DNA of 64,000 nt from Klebsiella pneumoniae (GCA_945862325.1 CAMAXZ010000023.1:1-64000), one strand, 5' to 3'. Numbered from the stretch's first letter, positions 16,874 through 26,737 are shown. The notes: a model not told the origin generated them from the sequence alone. Translations and numbers: made by a program.

Positions 16874-17706
16874 GCGTCGCCCTCCGCGTCCGGGGGCTCC
16901 TCGTCATCCTGGGCGAACCGCGAATAATCGGCATCCTCCGCCGATACGCGAGGGCACAGGCGGATCGCGCCGAGGTGCGACTCCTGGAGCACGTCGAGCA
17001 TCTGGTGGCGCGCCATCTCCAGGATGCCGAGGAACGTGAACACGCGCCGCGGGCGGGAGGGCAGATCGACGAACAGGTCGGACAGGAGCGCCTCGCCCAC
17101 GCCGCCGAGCCGACGGAGCACCCACCGCACGGTGTCGATCAGGCGATACCGCTCGCGGTGGACCCGGTGCACGTGCGCCGGCGCCGCGCGGCGGTCGAGC
17201 AGGGCGTAGAAGGCGCGGACGAGCCCGAACGCGTCGGTCGTCGGATCGATCGGCTGTTCGTCGACGGCCGGCGCCTCGGCCGGGCGCGCGAACACGTCTC
17301 GATCGAGGCGCTCGCGCGCACCGAGCTCCTCGGCGGCGGCCTTGAAGCGTTCGTACTCCTGCAGGCGGCGGATGAGCGCCTCGCGGGGGTCCGCCTCTTC
17401 TTCTCCGGCGGCCTCGACGTGGGCGCGGGGCAGGAGATCGCGCGCCTTCAGGTGGCAGAGCGTCGCCGCCATGAGCAGGTAGTCGCCGGCGGCGTCCACG
17501 TCGACGGTGGCGGCGTCGCCGAGAAACGCCAGGTACGCATCGCAGATCCGCGCGACGGGGATGTCGCGGACGTCGACGCCCTCGCGACGGACCAGGAAGA
17601 GCAACAGCTCGAGCGGGCCGTCGTACACGTCGATGCGCACGGCGGGCGCGACCAGGCGCGCCGCGGGCGACGACACGGACACCGGAGAGGCGTGCTGCGC
17701 CAGCAT
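16870..17706 (-). CDS. scpA: segregation and condensation protein A (kleisin)
   Basis: The kleisin signature 'VYDGPLELLLFLVRREGVDVRDIPVARI' (part quoted) begins near residue 25 from ATG 17706. 'DYLLMAATLCHLKARDLLP' follows, and a C-terminal winged helix near residue 235 ('VFTFLGILEMARHQMLDVLQ') binds the SMC ATPase head. The start is uncertain: ATG 17706 adds an Ala/Ser/Pro-rich lead, GTG 17640 would start just before the conserved region, and neither has a clear ribosome site. The product is about 278 residues. It is the first gene of scpA-scpB-rluB-tRNA and is divergent from rpsT. Confidence 0.92.
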   Translation of the reverse strand: MLAQHASPVSVSSPAARLVAPAVRIDVYDGPLELLLFLVRREGVDVRDIPVARICDAYLAFLGDAATVDVDAAGDYLLMAATLCHLKARDLLPRAHVEAAGEEEADPREALIRRLQEYERFKAAAEELGARERLDRDVFARPAEAPAVDEQPIDPTTDAFGLVRAFYALLDRRAAPAHVHRVHRERYRLIDTVRWVLRRLGGVGEALLSDLFVDLPSRPRRVFTFLGILEMARHQMLDVLQESHLGAIRLCPRVSAEDADYSRFAQDDEEPPDAEGDA

Positions 17707-17790
17707 GGAGGAACAGGGGACCGGGGAGGACGGGAGCGCGGGCGGGAACCCGCGCGAGGGGGACGACGTTTCTACCGGATTCGGCGGTCC

Positions 17791-17819
17791 TTGACAATCC
17801 CCCGGCACACGATAGTCGC
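17791..17819 (+). promoter_or_regulatory. candidate sigma70 promoter of rpsT
   Basis: A perfect -35 hexamer TTGACA occupies 17791-17796, unusual in such GC-rich DNA, and lies 61 bp before the rpsT start. The -10 element is weak: TAGTCG at 17813 (16-bp spacer) or GATAGT at 17811 (14-bp spacer). Support rests mainly on the -35 and on the position between divergent genes. Confidence 0.45.
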
Positions 17820-17856
17820 TGCCGTCTTTTCAGACCGACCCCATTCGGAGAGTTTC

Positions 17857-18147
17857 GTGGCCCACCATAAGGACGCGATCAAGCGTATCCGCACCAGCCA
17901 GGCGGCGAATGAGCGCAATCGCGCTTACCGCACCCGCATGCGGAACCAGATCAAGGAAATCCGCACTCACATCACCGCGGGCGACGCGGCGGCCGCTTCT
18001 GCGGCGCTGCCGGCCACGGTGTCCACCCTGCACAAGCTCGCGCGCAAGGGCATCATCCACCGCCGCAACGCCGCCCGTCGCATCAGCCGCATCGCCCGCG
18101 CGATCAGCGGCCTCCGCGCCGCGGCCGCCGCGCCCGCGGACGAGTAG
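17857..18147 (+). CDS. rpsT: 30S ribosomal protein S20
   Basis: The 96-residue basic protein starts at GTG 17857, behind a CGGAGAG ribosome site with about 5 nt spacing; reading further upstream in frame crosses the promoter. The sequence 'AHHKDAIKRIRTSQAANERNRAYRTRMR' (part) and 'LHKLARKGIIHRRNAARRISRI' are diagnostic of bS20, a long-helix protein that binds 16S rRNA in the 30S body. The C-terminus carries an Ala-rich extension. It is a single gene divergent from scpA and convergent with holA. Confidence 0.95.
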   Translation: MAHHKDAIKRIRTSQAANERNRAYRTRMRNQIKEIRTHITAGDAAAASAALPATVSTLHKLARKGIIHRRNAARRISRIARAISGLRAAAAAPADE

Positions 18148-18168
18148 CCGTCGCGCGCCCGACGCCGC

Positions 18169-19167
18169 TCAAAGCAGCGTCAGGCGCAGGACGAAACGCT
18201 CGAAAACCCTGCGAGATCCAGCGCGCGACGACTTCATCGCGCGCTCTACCGTGGCGATCTCGTCGAGCATTGCGCTCGGCGAGATCGGACGGCGGGAGAC
18301 CATCTCGCGCACCTGACGCGCCTTCTGCGGCGGCATTCGTACGCCCGCGTCGCGCTCGTTGAGCCCACGCCGGGCGGCGTCCTGCACGAGCAGGACCTGG
18401 CGCAGCTGCCACACGAGGCTGCCCATCAGCTTCAGCGCCTCTTCGCCGTCCTCGAGCTGACGGTGCATGATCGACAGCGCGGTGTCGGCGTCGCGGGCGA
18501 CGATCGCGCCCGGCAGCCCCCACGCGTCGGCCCCGGCGACGTACGCGATGACCTCCTCGACCACCTCGCGGCTGATCGCGCCCCCCGCGCCCACGAAGTC
18601 GACACACTTGTCGACGTCGGCCGCGAGCACGGACAGATCGCCGCCGCCGAACTCGACGAGCGCCTCGCCCGCGTCGCGCGCGATGCGCACCCCCGCGGCC
18701 CGCGCGCGTTCGAGCGCGAACGCCACGGGGTCGACCGTGCCGCGCTCGAACTTCAGGAGGAGGCCGACCTTCTTGACCGCGTTCTGAAACCGGAGCCCGC
18801 GATCGACGCCGCCGGAGGCGGCCGGGAAGCGATCGCCGCTCACGACGAGGACCGTCGTCGGGCACGGCGACGCCGCGTACGCGAGCAGGGCATCGAGCAG
18901 CGCGGCGTTGGCGTCCTGCACGTGGCGCAGCTCGACCACGCGCCGGGACGCCATCATCGGGGTCGTGCCGGCCGCGACGGCGAAGCTCGCCGCGCCCTCG
19001 TCGCCGGCACCGAAGCTCGCGAGGTTCAAGGCAGCGAAAGGGCCCGACACCAGGCGCGCCCGCACCAGCTCTTCGGCCTCACGGACGAGGAGCGCCTCGG
19101 GGCCGACGAGGACGATCACGGGGGGTGGGGCGTCGAGCGCGGCGCGCAGCGGCTGGAGCGGGTTCAT
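18169..19167 (-). CDS. holA: DNA polymerase III delta subunit
   Basis: The 332-residue product has the HolA layout: an N-terminal Rossmann-like domain ('PPPVIVLVGPEALLVREAEELV'), then 'FAALNLASFGAGDEG' and 'GTTPMMASRRVVELRHVQ', which is the conserved 'PfmsdRRlVvvr' strand. The central lid contains 'EFGGGDLSVLAADVDKCVDFV'. The C-terminal collar helices include 'MGSLVWQLRQVLLVQDAARRG' and 'PPQKARQVREMV'. Delta opens the beta sliding clamp in the clamp loader. The ATG overlaps the stop of the upstream small lipoprotein gene (ATGA), so the two are coupled, the order seen for lptE-holA in many Gram-negatives. Confidence 0.9.
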   Translation of the reverse strand: MNPLQPLRAALDAPPPVIVLVGPEALLVREAEELVRARLVSGPFAALNLASFGAGDEGAASFAVAAGTTPMMASRRVVELRHVQDANAALLDALLAYAASPCPTTVLVVSGDRFPAASGGVDRGLRFQNAVKKVGLLLKFERGTVDPVAFALERARAAGVRIARDAGEALVEFGGGDLSVLAADVDKCVDFVGAGGAISREVVEEVIAYVAGADAWGLPGAIVARDADTALSIMHRQLEDGEEALKLMGSLVWQLRQVLLVQDAARRGLNERDAGVRMPPQKARQVREMVSRRPISPSAMLDEIATVERAMKSSRAGSRRVFERFVLRLTLL

Positions 19168-19586
19168 GGGCGGAGGAGGCAGCCTACTCCGTCTACGGCG
19201 GCCTCGCGCGACAGGGACGCGAACAGTCGGGCCTCGGCAGCGCTCGCGCCGGAGGCGCCGCCGGGGTCGGCGACCCAGGCGGTGCGGGTCACGGTACACG
19301 GCTCGCCGCCGTCGCTGAAGCGCAGGCGCAGCACGGCCTCGTAGGCGATCGTGTCCCCGGCCCGCCGACCGGGCGCGAGGTGCGCGTCGAGCACGACCAC
19401 GTGCAACGCATGGCCGCCCGCGCGGGCCGCGCCGGCCTCGGTGAGCGCGCGCTCGACCTCTCGGGTCACCACGGGCTCGAGCCCGGCGATCGCGACGGGC
19501 GCCGACACCGCGACGAGCTTCCAACCGGTCGACACCGGCGGGACCCCGAGATGGATGCAGCCGAGCAGGGTTGACAGCAGGGTCAC
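19164..19586 (-). CDS. small lipoprotein, candidate LptE (LPS assembly)
   Basis: The 140-residue protein has a lipoprotein signal ending in LLGC. A short alpha/beta domain follows, in which 'WKLVAVSAPVAIAGLEPVVTREVERALTEAG' (part) fits the LptE pattern of a strand followed by a long helix. The assignment to LptE, the plug of the LptD translocon, comes mostly from position: it overlaps the start of holA by 4 nt, as lptE does in many Gram-negatives. Sequence identity to known LptE is too low for me to judge. Two further Cys residues are present. No leuS lies upstream within the window. Confidence 0.45.
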   Translation of the reverse strand: MTLLSTLLGCIHLGVPPVSTGWKLVAVSAPVAIAGLEPVVTREVERALTEAGAARAGGHALHVVVLDAHLAPGRRAGDTIAYEAVLRLRFSDGGEPCTVTRTAWVADPGGASGASAAEARLFASLSREAAVDGVGCLLRP

Positions 19587-19633
19587 GAGTTGCCACGATG
19601 CGAGCCCGCTCTCCGCGTGTCAAGAGGCGCACC

Positions 19634-20371
19634 ATGCTGAACCTGCTCGCTCTTCTCGTCGCGGCCGCCCCGGCCCACGCCCAGGACGCCCCCTCGGCGC
19701 CCACCACCACGCTGGACGTGGAGGAGCCCGCCCCCCCGGCAAAAGGCACCCGCAACTTCCTGATGGAGACGAACGTCCGCGGTCGGTACCTCATCCTGCC
19801 GAAGTCGATCCTCGACATCTGGTACGAGGATCACGCGGACGGCGGCACGATCCCCGAGCGGCCGAACGTCGCGGCGTACTCGCTCGGCGTCGAGTTCGTC
19901 ATCAAGGACAAGCAGGCGAACGGCATCTTCTACCTCGAATACCTGCAGCCGTTGATCGACGACGGCTATTGGGACGACCGGGAGGAGCCGCCGGACGACG
20001 CGGACGGCAGCTGGCTGCGGGCCAACAAGTTCGGCATCGTCGGGCTCGGCGCCAACTACGCCTACGAGATCAAGGCGAACAACTGGTTCTCCTTCCTGGT
20101 CGGCGGCGGCCTGGGCATGGGCGTCGTCCTCGGCGAGATCCAGGAGTGGCGACCGGCGGACGAAGAGACGATGTGCAACTTCCCCGAGCCCGCCTACACC
20201 CGCTACGACGACTGTGACGCGGACAAGACCGTCGAGGTCCCTCCCGTGATCCCCTTCCTCGACGTGAACTTCGGCCCGAAGTTCAACTTCGGGGACCGCG
20301 CGAGCCTCCGCATCGAGGGCGGTCTGCACGATCTCCCCTACTTCGGCGGCGCGTTCGGCGCGGTTTTCTGA
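19634..20371 (+). CDS. exported outer-membrane beta-barrel-type protein
   Basis: ATG 19634 follows an AAGAGGCG ribosome site and opens a signal peptide (LNLLALLVAAAPAHA); an in-frame upstream extension has no signal. The mature part of about 230 residues begins with an Ala/Pro/Thr-rich stretch. Strands such as 'VRGRYLILPKSILDIWY', 'SLGVEFVIKDKQANGIFYLEY', 'FGIVGLGANYAYEI' and a Gly-rich turn follow, and it ends in a typical C-terminal aromatic (GAFGAVF). Acidic loops and two Cys (CNF, DDCD) lie in a probable extracellular loop. I do not recognise a named family. An outer-membrane role is inferred. Confidence 0.65.
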   Translation: MLNLLALLVAAAPAHAQDAPSAPTTTLDVEEPAPPAKGTRNFLMETNVRGRYLILPKSILDIWYEDHADGGTIPERPNVAAYSLGVEFVIKDKQANGIFYLEYLQPLIDDGYWDDREEPPDDADGSWLRANKFGIVGLGANYAYEIKANNWFSFLVGGGLGMGVVLGEIQEWRPADEETMCNFPEPAYTRYDDCDADKTVEVPPVIPFLDVNFGPKFNFGDRASLRIEGGLHDLPYFGGAFGAVF

Positions 20372-20437
20372 GCCGCCTCACCTCGACACCTCCTGGCCCC
20401 GACGTTAGACGCCGTGGCCTGCCGTCTGGAGCAATTC

Positions 20438-20689
20438 TTGGTCATCGTCACCGTCCGCGAGAATGAACCGTTCGAGAAGGCCCTGCGCCGCTTCCGCCGC
20501 AAGGTGGAGCGTGAGGGCATCCGCAAGGACATCAAGAAGAACAGCTTCTACCTGAAGCCGGGTGAGAAGCGTCGTCTGAAGCAGCGTCTCGCGGAGAAGC
20601 GGCGCCGGAAGGCGCAGCGTCGCGCGCAGCGCAAGCCCTCGCCGCTCGGCCCGAAGCCGGTCGGCCCCGATCGCAACGATCGCGGATGA
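20438..20689 (+). CDS. rpsU: 30S ribosomal protein S21 (TTG start)
   Basis: I choose TTG 20438 over the in-frame GTG 20414. The resulting 'LVIVTVRENEPFEKALRRF' (first residue read as Met) aligns with the usual S21 beginning 'MPVVTVRENE', and a GGAG ribosome site sits 6 nt upstream of it; the GTG start would add eight unrelated residues. The 83-residue product continues with 'FRRKVEREGIRKDIKKNSFYLKPGEKRRLK' (part), the standard S21 helix pair, and a longer basic C-terminus. S21 sits near the 3' end of 16S rRNA and helps initiation. Confidence 0.93.
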   Translation: MVIVTVRENEPFEKALRRFRRKVEREGIRKDIKKNSFYLKPGEKRRLKQRLAEKRRRKAQRRAQRKPSPLGPKPVGPDRNDRG

Positions 20690-20728
20690 GATCCCCGGGC
20701 GTGGCCTTCGCGGCCGCGCCTGACCTGA

Positions 20729-20751
20729 CGCCCCCGACCTGATCGGGGGCG
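20729..20751. terminator. hairpin between convergent genes (possible bidirectional terminator)
   Basis: A perfect 9-bp GC-rich stem (20729-20737 with 20743-20751) closes a 5-nt loop in the 64-bp gap between rpsU and the convergent lipoprotein gene. There is no T-run on either strand, so it may only pause polymerase or protect the rpsU mRNA end. Confidence 0.5.
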
Positions 20752-20753
20752 CG

Positions 20754-21509
20754 TCAGTCTGGCGGACGCGCGGCGACCGCCCGGTTCTCCAGCGGCCACC
20801 GATCCACGGGCGGCCGTTTGGGGGCCTCGGCGTCGGGATGCGCCCGCTCGAGGTCGAGGCGAAAGCGCTCGAAGCCGGGGGACGCCACGACCGCGGCCAA
20901 GAGCGCCGGGCGCCCCGCGTCCCGGTCGGCTGGCCCGAGGTGCGCCACGCGTCCGTCGAGCCACTCGTCAAGGCCCGCCAGCCCCGCGGGATCCCACGGC
21001 GCGACGTCAGCGTTGGAGAAACGCCCGAGGCGGGTCACGAGGATGCGCGCCGTCTCGAGGTCGAGCCGCGCCCCGGGCCCACGCACCGCGACGCGGTCCA
21101 CGAGGTTGGCCGCCGTCCACGCGAGGCACGGCGCCGACGACGCGTCGAGGGCGGCGAGGGCGCGCGCGGTGACCACGCCTCCGCCGCCGCTCACGGCCGA
21201 CCCGAACCCCGGCACGGCGAGCAGGCAGCGCCACCCGAACTCTTCGCCGATGCCGAGCTGCGCGGCGCGATCGGGCTCGGTCAGCGCGAGGATCCAGTGG
21301 GCGTGCGCCAGCCGACCGAGCGCGTGACGGTCGCGCGGGTCGACCGCGAGCGCGAGCGTCCAGCCGGCGACGGCGTCCGACAGGCCCCGATCGTCGACGC
21401 CCCGCATCGCGAACCGCGAGTCCGCCGCGAGGACCGCCGCGCTCGGCGCGTCGTCCGCGCCCTCGAGGTCCGCGCGCAGCGCGCAGGCGAACAGGAAGAA
21501 CCACGCCAT
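20754..21509 (-). CDS. hypothetical lipoprotein, helical-repeat (TatT/TPR-like)
   Basis: The 251-residue protein starts with a short lipoprotein signal (MAWFFLFAC). The mature part is helical. 'SDAVAGWTLALAVDPRDRHALGRLAHAHWILAL' (part) looks like a TPR-type helix pair, and 'GARLDLETARILVTRLGRFSNADVAPWDPAGLAGLDEWL' (part) resembles a further repeat. The arrangement recalls the TatT (TRAP transporter T-component) family, but no TRAP genes are near and the match is weak. Cellular role is unknown. It is divergent from the thioredoxin-like gene. Confidence 0.55.
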   Translation of the reverse strand: MAWFFLFACALRADLEGADDAPSAAVLAADSRFAMRGVDDRGLSDAVAGWTLALAVDPRDRHALGRLAHAHWILALTEPDRAAQLGIGEEFGWRCLLAVPGFGSAVSGGGGVVTARALAALDASSAPCLAWTAANLVDRVAVRGPGARLDLETARILVTRLGRFSNADVAPWDPAGLAGLDEWLDGRVAHLGPADRDAGRPALLAAVVASPGFERFRLDLERAHPDAEAPKRPPVDRWPLENRAVAARPPD

Positions 21510-21534
21510 CGGCGCTGATGTAGCGCCGCGCTAC

Positions 21535-22041
21535 GTGCGGCGCATGTTGCTCGCGCTCCTCGCCTGCGCGCACCGGTCCCCTCCCCCTCCGCCCGCGGCG
21601 GACGGGCCGCCGGAGGCCGCCGCGCCGATCGCGCCGCCCGCGGCCATCGACGCCCGCGGCCTCCGCGAGCTCCTCGGCACCAAGGGTTCGAACCCCCTCG
21701 TGGTGAACGTGTGGGCGACGTGGTGCGGCCCCTGCGTGTCGGAGCTGGGCATGATCCAGGCGATCGCGCCGTCCCTGGACGCCCGGGTGGTGCTCGTCAA
21801 CGTCGACCACGTGAGCGACGCCGATCGCGTCGCGCAGTTCGTGCGCGATCACGACGTGCGCCTCCCGACGTACCACCTCGCGGTCCCCGGCGTCGAGGCG
21901 GTGCTGGCGGCGGATCTTCCAGGATGGCACGGCATGATCCCGCTCACGCTCGTGTACGGCGCCGACGCCGCGCTCTCCGGCACCTTCGACGGCGTGGTCA
22001 CCGACGCGCAGATCCGGGCGGCGGTCGACGGCGCGCGATAG
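21535..22041 (+). CDS. TlpA/ResA-like thioredoxin-fold lipoprotein
   Basis: The product is 168 residues from GTG 21535, or 165 from ATG 21544. The GTG gives an Arg-Arg n-region before the lipoprotein signal 'MLLALLAC'. A Pro-rich linker leads to a thioredoxin fold with 'VVNVWATWCGPCVSELGMI', where CGPC is the redox pair, and the cis-Pro region 'GMIPLTLVYGADA'. TlpA/ResA-type proteins reduce disulfides in periplasmic proteins, for example during cytochrome c maturation; the partner here is not shown by context. It probably sits in a membrane facing the periplasm. Confidence 0.8.
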   Translation: MRRMLLALLACAHRSPPPPPAADGPPEAAAPIAPPAAIDARGLRELLGTKGSNPLVVNVWATWCGPCVSELGMIQAIAPSLDARVVLVNVDHVSDADRVAQFVRDHDVRLPTYHLAVPGVEAVLAADLPGWHGMIPLTLVYGADAALSGTFDGVVTDAQIRAAVDGAR

Positions 22042-22061
22042 CGCGCCGCGTGGTCGTGCCC

Positions 22062-22145
22062 GCCCCGGTGGTGGAACGGTAGACACAGGGGACTTAAAAT
22101 CCTCGTTCCGAACAGGAAGTGCGGGTTCGAGCCCCGCCCGGGGCA
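22062..22145 (+). tRNA. tRNA-Leu (TAA)
   Basis: The acceptor stem pairs GCCCCGG (22062-22068) with CCGGGGC (22138-22144), followed by discriminator A. The anticodon loop CTTAAAA gives anticodon TAA. A long variable arm (about 22101-22120) and T arm GCGGG-TTCGAGC-CCCGC are typical of class II tRNA-Leu. The sequence resembles E. coli leuZ. CCA is not fully encoded. It lies 20 bp after the thioredoxin-like gene and upstream of dnaK. Confidence 0.93.
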
Positions 22146-22173
22146 CCCCTTGGAAGTTGCGCCGCCGCGCGCG

Positions 22174-22202
22174 TTGACTCGCGGGGGCCGCCGTTCTACG
22201 CT
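22174..22202 (+). promoter_or_regulatory. candidate sigma70 promoter of the dnaK paralogue
   Basis: TTGACT (22174-22179), a 17-bp spacer and TACGCT (22197-22202) place a start site near 22209, 15 nt before the ATG. The short leader agrees with the lack of a strong ribosome site. No heat-shock CIRCE inverted repeat is visible. Confidence 0.5.
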
Positions 22203-22223
22203 GCGTGGCCTCCCGAGCTGTCA

Positions 22224-24026
<1,803 letters not shown>

Positions 24027-24038
24027 GCGCCGGGCACC

Positions 24039-25082
24039 TCAGAGCAGGTCGAGCATCGCCCCCGCGGCGCGGTCGGCCGCGCCGGGCAGCCCGAGCTGGT
24101 CGGTGAGCGCCCCCGCCTCGAGCGCCGCGGCGGCCTCCACGGCCCGGGCCAGCTCTTCCGGGGTGAACACCTGGACGAACTCGCGCATGACCTCCCGCCT
24201 CAGCAGGATGTTCGGCAGGGCGAGGTGCTGGACGCCGGTGACGAGCGTGCGGCCGAGCGTGTACGTGACCGGGTGGACGCGGTGGGCAACCACGGTGGGC
24301 ACGCCAGCGAGGGCGAGCTCGAGGGTCACGGTGCCCGACTTGCTGATCGCGCGCGACGCGCGCGCGCGCGCCTCCTCCGCGGTGGTGAACACCACATTGT
24401 CCGCCAGCGCCCCCTTCACCGTCGCCCGAAGCGTCGCCTCCGCGAGCCCCGGTGCCCGTGCCACGAGCACCGTCGTGGCGCCGGTCAGCGCGGCGGCAGC
24501 GAGGAAGTCCGGCAGGAGCCGCACCACCTCGTCGCGGCGCGACCCGGGGAACAGCGCCAGCACGCCCGGCTCGAGCGCCGACGGCGCGACGCGGTCCACG
24601 ACCGGGTGCCCCACCCATCGGGCGTCGAGGCCGAACGACGCGTAGAGCGGAGGCTCGAACGCGAAGAGGCACAACAGACGGTTCATCGCGGCGGCGACGT
24701 GCTTCGCGCGCGCGGGGCGCCAGGCCCACACCTGCGGGCTCACGTAGCCCACCACCGGGATGTTTCGGCGTCGGGCTTCGCGCGCGAGCGGCACGTTGAA
24801 GTCGGGCGCGTCGATGGGCACGAACAGCTCGGCGTCCGCGAACGCGGCGCGCACCGCCGAGGCGTTGGTGGCGATCGCCCGGAACTGACGAACCACCTCG
24901 ATCGCGCCCATGACCGGGGTGGACTCCACCGACTCCGGCAGCGCGAGGACGCCCGCGGCCCGCATGGCGTCGCCGCCGAGCCCGACGGGCAGGAACCGGG
25001 TGCGCGCGGCGAGCGCCTCGACGAGGGCCGCGCCGAGGACGTCCGCGCTCGGCTCGTTCGCGGAGAGCAACACCCGCTTCAT
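24039..25082 (-). CDS. lpxB: lipid-A-disaccharide synthase
   Basis: The 347-residue GT19 enzyme joins UDP-2,3-diacylglucosamine and lipid X to form the lipid A disaccharide at the inner membrane. The start at ATG 25082 gives 'MKRVLLSANEPSADVLGAALV', the usual LpxB opening. 'GYVSPQVWAWRPARAKHVA', 'WVGHPVVDRV', 'LFPGSRRDEVVRLLP' and 'ISKSGTVTLELALAGVPTVV' are standard family blocks. Its ATG overlaps the stop of the oxidoreductase gene (ATGA), so the two are translationally coupled. Confidence 0.95.
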   Translation of the reverse strand: MKRVLLSANEPSADVLGAALVEALAARTRFLPVGLGGDAMRAAGVLALPESVESTPVMGAIEVVRQFRAIATNASAVRAAFADAELFVPIDAPDFNVPLAREARRRNIPVVGYVSPQVWAWRPARAKHVAAAMNRLLCLFAFEPPLYASFGLDARWVGHPVVDRVAPSALEPGVLALFPGSRRDEVVRLLPDFLAAAALTGATTVLVARAPGLAEATLRATVKGALADNVVFTTAEEARARASRAISKSGTVTLELALAGVPTVVAHRVHPVTYTLGRTLVTGVQHLALPNILLRREVMREFVQVFTPEELARAVEAAAALEAGALTDQLGLPGAADRAAGAMLDLL

Positions 25083-25930
25083 GCGACCGCCATGGCGTCG
25101 CGCACCCGAAGCGCCAGGGCGAGGGCCGCGAGGCCTTCCGCGCCCGACGGCGTGAACGGCGCCTCGCCGCGGGCCGCGGCGAGGAACGCGTCGAGCTCGT
25201 CGGCGAGCGCGTCGCGGGGCTCGACCGGGACCGTCTCCTCGTGGAGCGCGCCGTCCCAACGAACGCGGGTGACGGCCCGCTCACGCAGGTCGAGGCTCCA
25301 GTAGGCGCCCTCCGCGAACACCCGGAGGCGCCGCGTTTCGCCGCGCGCGAGGCGCGAAGCGGTGAACAGCCCGACGCGGCCGTCCGAGGTCTCGAGCCGC
25401 GCGTGGGCGATGTCCACCACGCCCGGATTCGTCACGCCGATGCCGTTTGCGCGGACCTCGATTTCCTTTGAAGAACAGGAGTTTGTGGCGCACATGTGCA
25501 TGAAGAGGTCGAGGTCGTGGATCATCAGGTCGAGCACGACGTCCACGTCGAGTCCTCGGTCCCGCGGCCGCCCCACGCGGTCGGCCTGCACGAACCGGGG
25601 GCTGACGCCGCGCAAGGGAGCGAGCGTCGGGTTGAAGCGCTCGACGTGCCCCACGGCGAGGTGCGGGAACCCGGCGAGCGCGACGGCGTCCTCGAGCGAG
25701 GTCGCGAGCGGCTTCTCGATGAGGCACGGCACGCCGGCCCTCAGGAGCGGAAGGGCGACCTCGGCGTGCGTCGGCGTCGGCGTCGCCACGATTGCGGCGT
25801 CGAAGGAACGATCGCCGTCGCCGTACGCGCCCTGGGCCGGGTCGATGACGACGAGCGTGCGTACGCGAGGGGCGAGCAAGCGCGCGTGGTGCCGGCCCAT
25901 GTGGCCGTGGCCGTACAGCGCGACCCGCAC
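25079..25930 (-). CDS. Gfo/Idh/MocA-family oxidoreductase, GnnA-like by context
   Basis: The 283-residue protein has an N-terminal Rossmann fold ('VALYGHGHMGRHHARLL'), the family signature 'LIEKPLATSLEDA' and 'GHVERFNPT', then a C-terminal beta domain. It sits between lpxA and lpxB with overlapping ends. In Acidithiobacillus and Leptospira the same position holds GnnA, which oxidises the 3-OH of UDP-GlcNAc so that GnnB can install a 3-amino group, giving amide-linked lipid A. No GnnB-type (DegT/DnrJ) aminotransferase is next to it. I infer a UDP-GlcNAc-type sugar substrate; activity is not proven. Several Cys occur in one stretch ('HMCATNSCSS'). Confidence 0.8.
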   Translation of the reverse strand: MRVALYGHGHMGRHHARLLAPRVRTLVVIDPAQGAYGDGDRSFDAAIVATPTPTHAEVALPLLRAGVPCLIEKPLATSLEDAVALAGFPHLAVGHVERFNPTLAPLRGVSPRFVQADRVGRPRDRGLDVDVVLDLMIHDLDLFMHMCATNSCSSKEIEVRANGIGVTNPGVVDIAHARLETSDGRVGLFTASRLARGETRRLRVFAEGAYWSLDLRERAVTRVRWDGALHEETVPVEPRDALADELDAFLAAARGEAPFTPSGAEGLAALALALRVRDAMAVA

Positions 25931-25933
25931 CCG

Positions 25934-26737
25934 CTAGTCCACCAGCGGCTGATCCGCGCCGGCGCTGCGGCAGATGCCGCGCGTGCTCCCCTCGCAGAAC
26001 TCGACCAGCTCGACCACCTCGGGCACGTCCGCATAGACCTCGCGGACCTGCTCGAGGGCGATTCGCATCGGTGTGCCCGGGTGGAACACCTCGCGGTACG
26101 CCTGCTTGAGCGCCTGGAGGACGTCGAGCTTGACCCCAGCGCGGCGCAGCCCGACCACGTTGAGCCCGAAGAGGCGCGCGCGGTCGCCCTGGGCGATGGT
26201 GAACGGGGGGACGTCCTGGGCGGCCATGGCGCCCGCGCCCACCATCGCGCACCGCCCTACGCGGGAGTGCTGGTGCACCCCGGCGAAGCCGCCGAGCACC
26301 GCGCGATCGGCGATGGTGACGTGGCCCGCGACCGCGGCGCAGTTCGCGAACACGACGTGGCTGCCGACGCGGCAGTCGTGCGCGACGTGGCTGCCCGCCA
26401 TGAAGAGGTTGTCGTCGCCGACGATCGTGAGGCCCCCGCCGAGCGCGGTGCCGCGGTTGACCGTGACGTGCTCGCGGAAGACGTTGCGCGCGCCGACGAT
26501 CAGGCGGGTGGGCTCCCCCCGATACTTCAGGTCCTGCGGGTCGTCGCCGATCGCCGCGTGCGGGAAGATGCGGGTGTGTTCGCCGATCTCCGTCGGGCCG
26601 GTGAGCACCGCGTGGGGCCCGACGCGGACGCCCGCGCCCAGGCGCACCGCGCCGCGGATGACGACATAGGCTTCGATCTCGACGTCGGGCGCGAGCTCGG
26701 CGGCGGGGTCGACGATCGCGGTGGGATGGATGGACAT
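25934..26737 (-). CDS. lpxA: acyl-ACP--UDP-N-acetylglucosamine O-acyltransferase
   Basis: ATG 26737 gives 'MSIHPTAIVDPAAELAPDV', the normal LpxA start; the frame stays open further upstream but that part is unrelated. The 267-residue product is a left-handed beta-helix of hexapeptide repeats, with 'AIGDDPQDLKYRGEPTRLI', 'HVTVNRGT' and the catalytic His in 'GSHVAHDCRVG'. The C-terminal helical domain follows 'GLNVVGLRRAGV'. LpxA starts lipid A synthesis in the cytoplasm. It is followed after 3 bp by the oxidoreductase and then lpxB. The usual upstream lpxD and fabZ are not present; the neighbouring divergent gene is ilvE. Confidence 0.95.
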   Translation of the reverse strand: MSIHPTAIVDPAAELAPDVEIEAYVVIRGAVRLGAGVRVGPHAVLTGPTEIGEHTRIFPHAAIGDDPQDLKYRGEPTRLIVGARNVFREHVTVNRGTALGGGLTIVGDDNLFMAGSHVAHDCRVGSHVVFANCAAVAGHVTIADRAVLGGFAGVHQHSRVGRCAMVGAGAMAAQDVPPFTIAQGDRARLFGLNVVGLRRAGVKLDVLQALKQAYREVFHPGTPMRIALEQVREVYADVPEVVELVEFCEGSTRGICRSAGADQPLVD

